DNA from: a virus
DNA length: 25,715 nt
IMG/VR virus record: IMGVR_UViG_3300047474_000739
Span: 1 to 25,715 of that record
Direction: 5' to 3' (one strand)
Made by a program: the position numbers and the translations under genes. The stretch's first letter is position 1; the number at the start of each line of letters is the position of its first letter. This document shows, piece after piece, positions 21,777-25,715 of the stretch. The notes under the pieces are model-generated. The model saw only the letters and a list, made by a program, of their open reading frames with translations, ran no database searches and was not told the origin of the DNA.

Positions 21777-21922
21777 TAAATTTAATACTAGAAATGCTAC
21801 AGCAAGCCAACGGCGAAACAGAAAACATACGCATAGCGCAAGGAAAAAATAAACTACCTAACACCCTAAAAGACGGTTACAAACAACTTAAAACACAAAG
21901 CAAATGGGCGTTGAAAAAATAG
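21773..21922 (+). CDS. Small helical protein before tape measure (49 aa)
   Basis: Starts in the ATGA overlap with the hub gene and overlaps the tape measure start by 19 bases, so all three are translationally linked. MINLILEMLQQANGETENIR and then basic NKLPNTLKDGYKQLKTQSKW. Possibly a small assembly factor for the tape measure. The overlap into the next gene makes the exact end interesting but not doubtful. Confidence 0.55.
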   Translation: MINLILEMLQQANGETENIRIAQGKNKLPNTLKDGYKQLKTQSKWALKK

Positions 21923-23565
21923 GCGTAGAGTTTGAGGTAAAAAACAAAAACGCTGTAAAGCAAATAAAAGAAACTAGCGTTGCGTTAAATAAATTTAGCG
22001 ACGACCTAGACAGAAACCGCGAGGGGTTACAATTACTAGACCAGCTTACAGGCGGCGCAGTAAGTAGCTTACAAGACTTTAAAGCTAGCGCAAAGGGCGG
22101 TATTGCAGCCGTAAAGGGTTTGTCTGGCAGTTTTAAAGCGTTAAAGGCGTCTATTATAGCTACTGGTATCGGTGCAATAGTAGTCGCTCTGGGGTTAATT
22201 GTAGCCTACTGGGACGATATTAAAGAGCTAGTTTCTGGCGTTAGTGCCGAGCAAGAGGCATTACTAGCGACGCAACAACAAAGCGTAGCGGCAAGCCAAC
22301 AAGCCAGCGACGCAATTAGCGCAACATCAAACACCTTAAAGCTACAGGGTAAAAGCGAGCGCGACATATTAAATATGAAAAAGGCGCAAACCGACGAGAC
22401 TATAAAGGCTCTAGAGGCGCAACTAATTACACAAAAAGAAATAAAGGCAGCGCAAGTCGAAACAGCTACCAGAAACAGAAATATAGTAGCTGGGTTTGTT
22501 ACAATGGTTTCCGCGCCTTTAGTAACGTTACTAGCTTTAGTAGACGGTCTGTCGCAAGGTTTAGTCGCCTTAGGTTTAATAGATAGTAGCACAAATTTAG
22601 CCGAGGGGTTTGTAATGGGCGTAGCTGAATTGCTTTTTGATCCAGACGAGGTAGCAGCCAAAGGCGACGAGACTATAGCCGAGACTGAAAAACAACTTAC
22701 TAAGCTAAAAAACCAAAGAGACGGTTATGTACTACAGCAACAAGCGCAAGACCAAAAAATAGCTGACGAAAAAAAGGCTAAAAAAGAAAAAGAAGAAAAA
22801 GAGGCGCAAGACAAAATTGACGCGGACGCAAAAAAAGCGTCTGACGCCGAAGAAAAACGCCAGCAAGCTATTGACGCAATACAAAACAAATACAAAGTAA
22901 AGCGCGAAGACGAGGCGGCGTTACTTGAAAGTCAAAAACTAGAGCTAGAAAAACAAAGACAGTTAGATGAGCTAGAACGCTTAGACGCCAACGAGGCACA
23001 AAAGGCAGACATAATAAAATTTTATGCTGGTAAAATACAAGACGCTAAAGACAACGAGGCAGACCAAGAGACGGCACGCGAAGAGCTTATAAAAAACCAA
23101 AAACTAAAAGCTATAGGGCAAACTTTTGGGCAAGTAGCTAACATTTTAGGAAAAAACAGCGCGGCTGGCAAGGCGGCAGCTATTGCAGCGGCTACAATAA
23201 ACACCTACCAAGGGGTTACGCAAGTTTGGAAAAATGAAAGCGTTTTACCAGAGCCATTTGCTACAATACAAAAGGTAGTTTCAACAGCAACCGTACTGGC
23301 GTCTGGTTTAAAAACGGTACAAAAAATAAAAAGCGTACCAAAACCCAAAGGCGTTAAAGGTGGCGACAGCGGCGGCGGTGGTAGTGTAAGCGGCGGACGT
23401 CCAGCAGCACCAGCTTTTAACATAGTAGGCGGCAGCGGTACAAACCAACTAGCAGACACTATAGCCGAGGCATCAAACAAGCCGTCCAGGTCTTACGTAG
23501 TATCGTCTGACGTTAGTACGGCGCAAGAGCTAGAGCGTAAAACTGTAGCCGACGCGAGCATTTAA
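21904..23565 (+). CDS. Tail tape measure protein
   Basis: 553 residues. A basic/amphipathic N-terminus leads to SFKALKASIIATGIGAIVVA (76-95), the hydrophobic segment typical of tape measures that may enter the host membrane. A second hydrophobic region lies at about 195-225. A long Lys/Glu/Ala coiled coil covers about 255-400, and the C-terminal quarter is Gly-rich (GGDSGGGGSVSGGRP). With about 1.5 angstrom per residue the tail would be near 80 nm long, which is a rule-of-thumb inference. No lytic domain is visible. It is the last gene of the tail operon. Confidence 0.85.
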   Translation: MGVEKIGVEFEVKNKNAVKQIKETSVALNKFSDDLDRNREGLQLLDQLTGGAVSSLQDFKASAKGGIAAVKGLSGSFKALKASIIATGIGAIVVALGLIVAYWDDIKELVSGVSAEQEALLATQQQSVAASQQASDAISATSNTLKLQGKSERDILNMKKAQTDETIKALEAQLITQKEIKAAQVETATRNRNIVAGFVTMVSAPLVTLLALVDGLSQGLVALGLIDSSTNLAEGFVMGVAELLFDPDEVAAKGDETIAETEKQLTKLKNQRDGYVLQQQAQDQKIADEKKAKKEKEEKEAQDKIDADAKKASDAEEKRQQAIDAIQNKYKVKREDEAALLESQKLELEKQRQLDELERLDANEAQKADIIKFYAGKIQDAKDNEADQETAREELIKNQKLKAIGQTFGQVANILGKNSAAGKAAAIAAATINTYQGVTQVWKNESVLPEPFATIQKVVSTATVLASGLKTVQKIKSVPKPKGVKGGDSGGGGSVSGGRPAAPAFNIVGGSGTNQLADTIAEASNKPSRSYVVSSDVSTAQELERKTVADASI

Positions 23566-23582
23566 CAAAAAAACAATTTAAC

Positions 23583-23592
23583 ACGTTATATA
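23583..23592 (+). promoter_or_regulatory. Late-promoter motif copy 4 (ACGTTATATA)
   Basis: Exact copy three bases before ATG 23596, in the 30-base gap after the tape measure. There is no terminator hairpin between, so it adds a new transcription start within a larger late unit. Confidence 0.75.
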
Positions 23593-23595
23593 AAT

Positions 23596-24216
23596 ATGAA
23601 AATTATAGAGTTAATTATAGACGAGACAGACGAGTACAGCGGCGTTGACGCCATTTCGTTAGTCGAGTACCCAGCCATTGAGGAAAACTGGGTTGCGTTA
23701 AAAGAAAACAATAAGGAATACAAGTTTAAGGCAGTAGACGATGACAAGCGTATTTTAATGGGCGCGCTTTTAGTGCCTAACAAAATGATATACCGCAAAG
23801 ACGGCGACGAAGAGTATTACATACACTTTACAAAAGAGACTGTAAAAAAGGCTAGCGAGTTATATTTACAAAGAGGCAATACTAACAATGCGACATACGA
23901 GCATATAAAAGAAGTAGACGGCGTTTCACTAGTCGAAAGCTGGATAGTCGAAGACAAAGAAAAAGACAAAAGCAATTTATACGACCTTAATTTGCCTGTC
24001 GGTACGTGGGTAGGCGCTGTAAAAGTAAACAACCCTAAACTTTGGGAAATGGCAAAAGTCGACGGCTCAATAAAGGGTTTTAGTATCGAGGGGTTTTTTG
24101 CGGAAAAAGCGCAAAGACCAAAAGAGCAAATAAGCGAAGACTTAGCCGCTGAATTGTCGGCAGCTAAAAAGCTACTAAAAATTAAACAGGCGTTAATTGA
24201 AATGTCGCAAAAATAA
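23596..24216 (+). CDS. Prohead protease, XkdF-like serine protease
   Basis: 206 residues. DEYSGVDAISLVEYPAIEE (12-30) at the N-terminus, RILMGALLVPNKMIYR (52-67), YEHIKEVDGVSLVESW (101-116) with His103, and DGSIKGFSIEGFFAE (156-170) with Ser163. These are the motifs of the XkdF/S78-related prohead proteases, with His and Ser as catalytic residues and VESW nearby. It cuts scaffold or propeptides inside the procapsid. The C-terminal 25 residues form a charged helix. Its placement directly before the tagged proteins at 24430, 24905 and 25303 suggests these are substrates, which is an inference. Confidence 0.85.
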   Translation: MKIIELIIDETDEYSGVDAISLVEYPAIEENWVALKENNKEYKFKAVDDDKRILMGALLVPNKMIYRKDGDEEYYIHFTKETVKKASELYLQRGNTNNATYEHIKEVDGVSLVESWIVEDKEKDKSNLYDLNLPVGTWVGAVKVNNPKLWEMAKVDGSIKGFSIEGFFAEKAQRPKEQISEDLAAELSAAKKLLKIKQALIEMSQK

Positions 24217-24220
24217 TTTT

Positions 24221-24394
24221 ATGAATAGACGTAAACGCAAAAACAATTACCAAGTAGAACGAGGCAACAACGCGTCGCCAACTGGCGGTAGCCGCGCATG
24301 CCTTTGTAAAGACGAAAAAACCTATAGTAGAGACTGTTGCGACGGCTCGCTATGGGCGCAAGGTATCGGAAACATAACAGCGGTACGTAGCTAA
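24221..24394 (+). CDS. Cys-rich miniprotein after protease (57 aa)
   Basis: ATG 24221 is chosen over the in-frame ATG 24197, which lies inside the protease gene. A basic N-terminus MNRRKRKNNYQVERGNNASP, then GGSRACLCKDEKTYSRDCCD and GSLWAQGIGNI. The CxCK...YSxxCCDGSLWAQGIG pattern is one I recall as a recurrent small protein of flavobacterial phages. Four Cys in a C-x-C...CC layout could hold a metal or form a small disulfide core. It stands alone with a 35-base gap behind it. Confidence 0.7.
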   Translation: MNRRKRKNNYQVERGNNASPTGGSRACLCKDEKTYSRDCCDGSLWAQGIGNITAVRS

Positions 24395-24416
24395 AAATGC
24401 AAAAAAAAACAAACTA

Positions 24417-24426
24417 ACGTTATATA
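24417..24426 (+). promoter_or_regulatory. Late-promoter motif copy 5 (ACGTTATATA)
   Basis: Exact copy three bases before ATG 24430, opening the transcript that should run through the three tagged proteins to the capsid gene. GCAAAA lies 18 bases upstream, as before copy 1. Confidence 0.75.
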
Positions 24427-24429
24427 TTT

Positions 24430-24900
24430 ATGAGTACAGAAAAAGTAGTATTTAACAAACTATTTAAAGGCAAAAAAGAAATTAGTTTAAGCATTAAAAA
24501 TGACTTAGAAAATATCTTTAACGAATTGTCTTTTGCAGATAGCGGCGACGCTGACTTTGATAATGTTGTTGAAAAAGCAATAGACTTTGACGCTAAGTTA
24601 ATGCAAGCTCGTGAGGCTGGTAGAGAATTTGCTAACGCAAACGAAATTTTACAAAGTAAATACGACCAGTTAGATAATTTAATACAGCAAGCAGATGCTA
24701 AAATAGCTGAATACCAAAACGCTTTACGCGAGTTAGGTTTAAATGATATGACACCAGAAACGGAAGAGTATATAGATAAATTAGACCAATATTATAAAAT
24801 AGATAGCAAGGTATTTAATTATAATAACGAACAAGAAAAATTTACAGGCGGAACAGACTTTATTAGTTTAATGAGCTGGGTTAGAGACTTAGAAAAATAA
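24430..24900 (+). CDS. Tagged capsid-module protein 1, scaffold-like
   Basis: 156 residues. The first 14 residues MSTEKVVFNKLFKG are shared with the next gene. The rest is an acidic, mostly helical coiled-coil protein (about 45-110, AREAGREFANANEILQSKYD) with a Thr/Glu-rich end. It has the size and charge of a small scaffold or internal head protein. It uses GAT, AAT and GCT more often than the other genes, which fits a different expression level or origin. Lies between protease and capsid. Function inferred. Confidence 0.7.
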   Translation: MSTEKVVFNKLFKGKKEISLSIKNDLENIFNELSFADSGDADFDNVVEKAIDFDAKLMQAREAGREFANANEILQSKYDQLDNLIQQADAKIAEYQNALRELGLNDMTPETEEYIDKLDQYYKIDSKVFNYNNEQEKFTGGTDFISLMSWVRDLEK

Positions 24901-24904
24901 ATTT

Positions 24905-25306
24905 ATGAGTACAGAAAAAAGAGTATTTAACAAGCTGTTTAAAGGTAATACTAAGCTATCAAAAAAAATGGTTTTGTCGTCAATACCTAAAATAGAAGAG
25001 CTTACAAAAAACGCTGAATTAGACTATAATGTTTTTGACGATATGCTAGACAGCTGGGTTACGCGTTACTTAGACTTGCAAAACGAGGTTACTAGTTTAG
25101 TTAATATGCGCGAAAAAACAGCACAAAGTATGTTTGACTTAGACAACGCTATGGCTGACTTTGCTAGTAATGCCGAAGAGTTAGGGTTAAACCCATTTAG
25201 GTTTGACGAGTTTGCAAACGCAACTTTAACTACTGGTAGTTACGGTAATAACATTGAAAATTTAAACGACATTATGGACGCCGCAGAAAATATGACAAAA
25301 CTATGA
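24905..25306 (+). CDS. Tagged capsid-module protein 2
   Basis: 133 residues, 4 bases after the previous stop. MSTEKRVFNKLFKG at the start is almost identical to the previous protein, while the bodies differ. The remainder is helical (LDLQNEVTSLVNMREKTAQ, MFDLDNAMADFASNAEELG), ending in NIENLNDIMDAAENMTKL. Both proteins share an EELGL/RELGL-like turn after the coiled coil, so they may be distant paralogs also in the body. ATGA overlap with the third tagged gene. Confidence 0.7.
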   Translation: MSTEKRVFNKLFKGNTKLSKKMVLSSIPKIEELTKNAELDYNVFDDMLDSWVTRYLDLQNEVTSLVNMREKTAQSMFDLDNAMADFASNAEELGLNPFRFDEFANATLTTGSYGNNIENLNDIMDAAENMTKL

Positions 25307-25715
25307 CTACAAAAAATAGAGTATTTAGCAGACTGTTTGAAAACAAACAACACGCTGCACAGCTAAGAGCTGAAAAACGCAAAGAAGACAAACTACAAAA
25401 AGTAGCTCTAGGTCTAGTAAACGACCTAGACTATGAGTTTGAAAGTTTACGAGACGAAGTAGGGCGTTTGTCTTATTCTGTAGAGGAATGGTTTGACGAA
25501 AAATTTGACGTTTGGTTTGAAATAGGTAGGGATATTTACTCTGTTTATTTTCAAAACAGCGAGGCGTTTTTAACGCCAGACGACGTAAGCGCAGACAGAG
25601 ACAAATTACTACAAATTAAAGAAAAAGCCGAAGAGCTAGGGCTAGACGTAGTAGACGTATACCCAGACTACGACGAGCATTTACAGGAAATTGAATATCT
25701 AGCAGACTTAGACCA
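25303..25715 (+). CDS. Tagged capsid-module protein 3, partial
   Basis: The frame is open to the window edge (at least 137 residues). The start MTTKNRVFSRLFENKQHAAQ keeps the tag pattern with conservative changes, followed by a basic helix (LRAEKRKEDKLQKVALG), an acidic middle part (FDEKFDVWFEIGRDIYSVY) and KEKAEELGLDVVDVYPDYDE. The EELGL segment is again present. The capsid gene, whose end lies at 2-337 if the map is circular, should follow. Role unknown. Confidence 0.7.
   Translation, partial: MTTKNRVFSRLFENKQHAAQLRAEKRKEDKLQKVALGLVNDLDYEFESLRDEVGRLSYSVEEWFDEKFDVWFEIGRDIYSVYFQNSEAFLTPDDVSADRDKLLQIKEKAEELGLDVVDVYPDYDEHLQEIEYLADLD

Noticed and set aside
22206-22661. 151-residue minus-strand frame inside the tape measure gene
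   Set aside because: Opposite to all other genes, Ala/Ser/Cys-rich antisense of a coding region with typical tape measure features on the + strand.
1-25715. Diversity-generating retroelement around the fibre gene
   Set aside because: No reverse transcriptase frame and no template/variable repeat pair were recognised in the window.

Overview
This window is most of the genome of a tailed double-stranded DNA phage (Caudoviricetes, siphovirus-like) that probably infects a Bacteroidetes/Flavobacteriia host. The evidence is dense head-to-tail genes all on the + strand with 1-4 base overlaps, a terminase pair, portal, capsid, prohead protease, tape measure and a long-tail set of virion proteins, no Shine-Dalgarno sequences, A/T-rich start contexts, and at least one good Bacteroidetes-type promoter (TATATTTG at 16194-16201). 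Base composition is roughly 35-40% GC by eye. No integrase, repressor, DNA polymerase, tRNA or CRISPR was seen.

Layout: 2-337 is the C-terminal end of the major capsid protein. 423-7708 holds a tail-tube-like protein, the portal with a C-terminal extra domain, a head-completion protein, a long repeat-rich tail fibre and the lysis genes (small membrane protein, amidase, holin). 7709-7895 is an A/T-rich repeat region and terminator that separates this block from 7896-14458, the early/middle region: NinG-type nuclease, proteins with ssDNA-binding character, a RecA/DnaB-type ATPase, a sigma-70-like factor, many tiny proteins, two PD-(D/E)XK nucleases and a DnaA-C-like DNA-binding protein. 14479-16158 is terminase small subunit, a Cys-rich miniprotein and terminase large subunit. 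16170-16916 is an unusual transcription unit that looks mostly non-coding. 16964-23565 is the tail operon ending in the tape measure protein. 23596-25715 is the prohead protease, a Cys-rich miniprotein and three tandem proteins sharing an N-terminal tag, the last cut by the window end. Because the window starts inside the capsid gene and ends in a pre-capsid module, it may be a circular map opened just upstream of the capsid gene.

How the parts fit: five exact copies of ACGTTATATA sit directly upstream of virion or packaging units (1056, 14479, 16964, 23596, 24430), four of them exactly 3 bases before ATG, and a degenerate copy precedes 423. This looks like a phage-specific late promoter (or leaderless start signal), and the sigma-like protein at 10552-11142 is the natural candidate reader. 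Early genes instead show host-like TAnnTTT elements. The most novel-looking parts are this promoter/sigma pair, the boxA-led structured RNA locus between terminase and tail genes, and the family of N-terminally tagged proteins between the prohead protease and the capsid gene.
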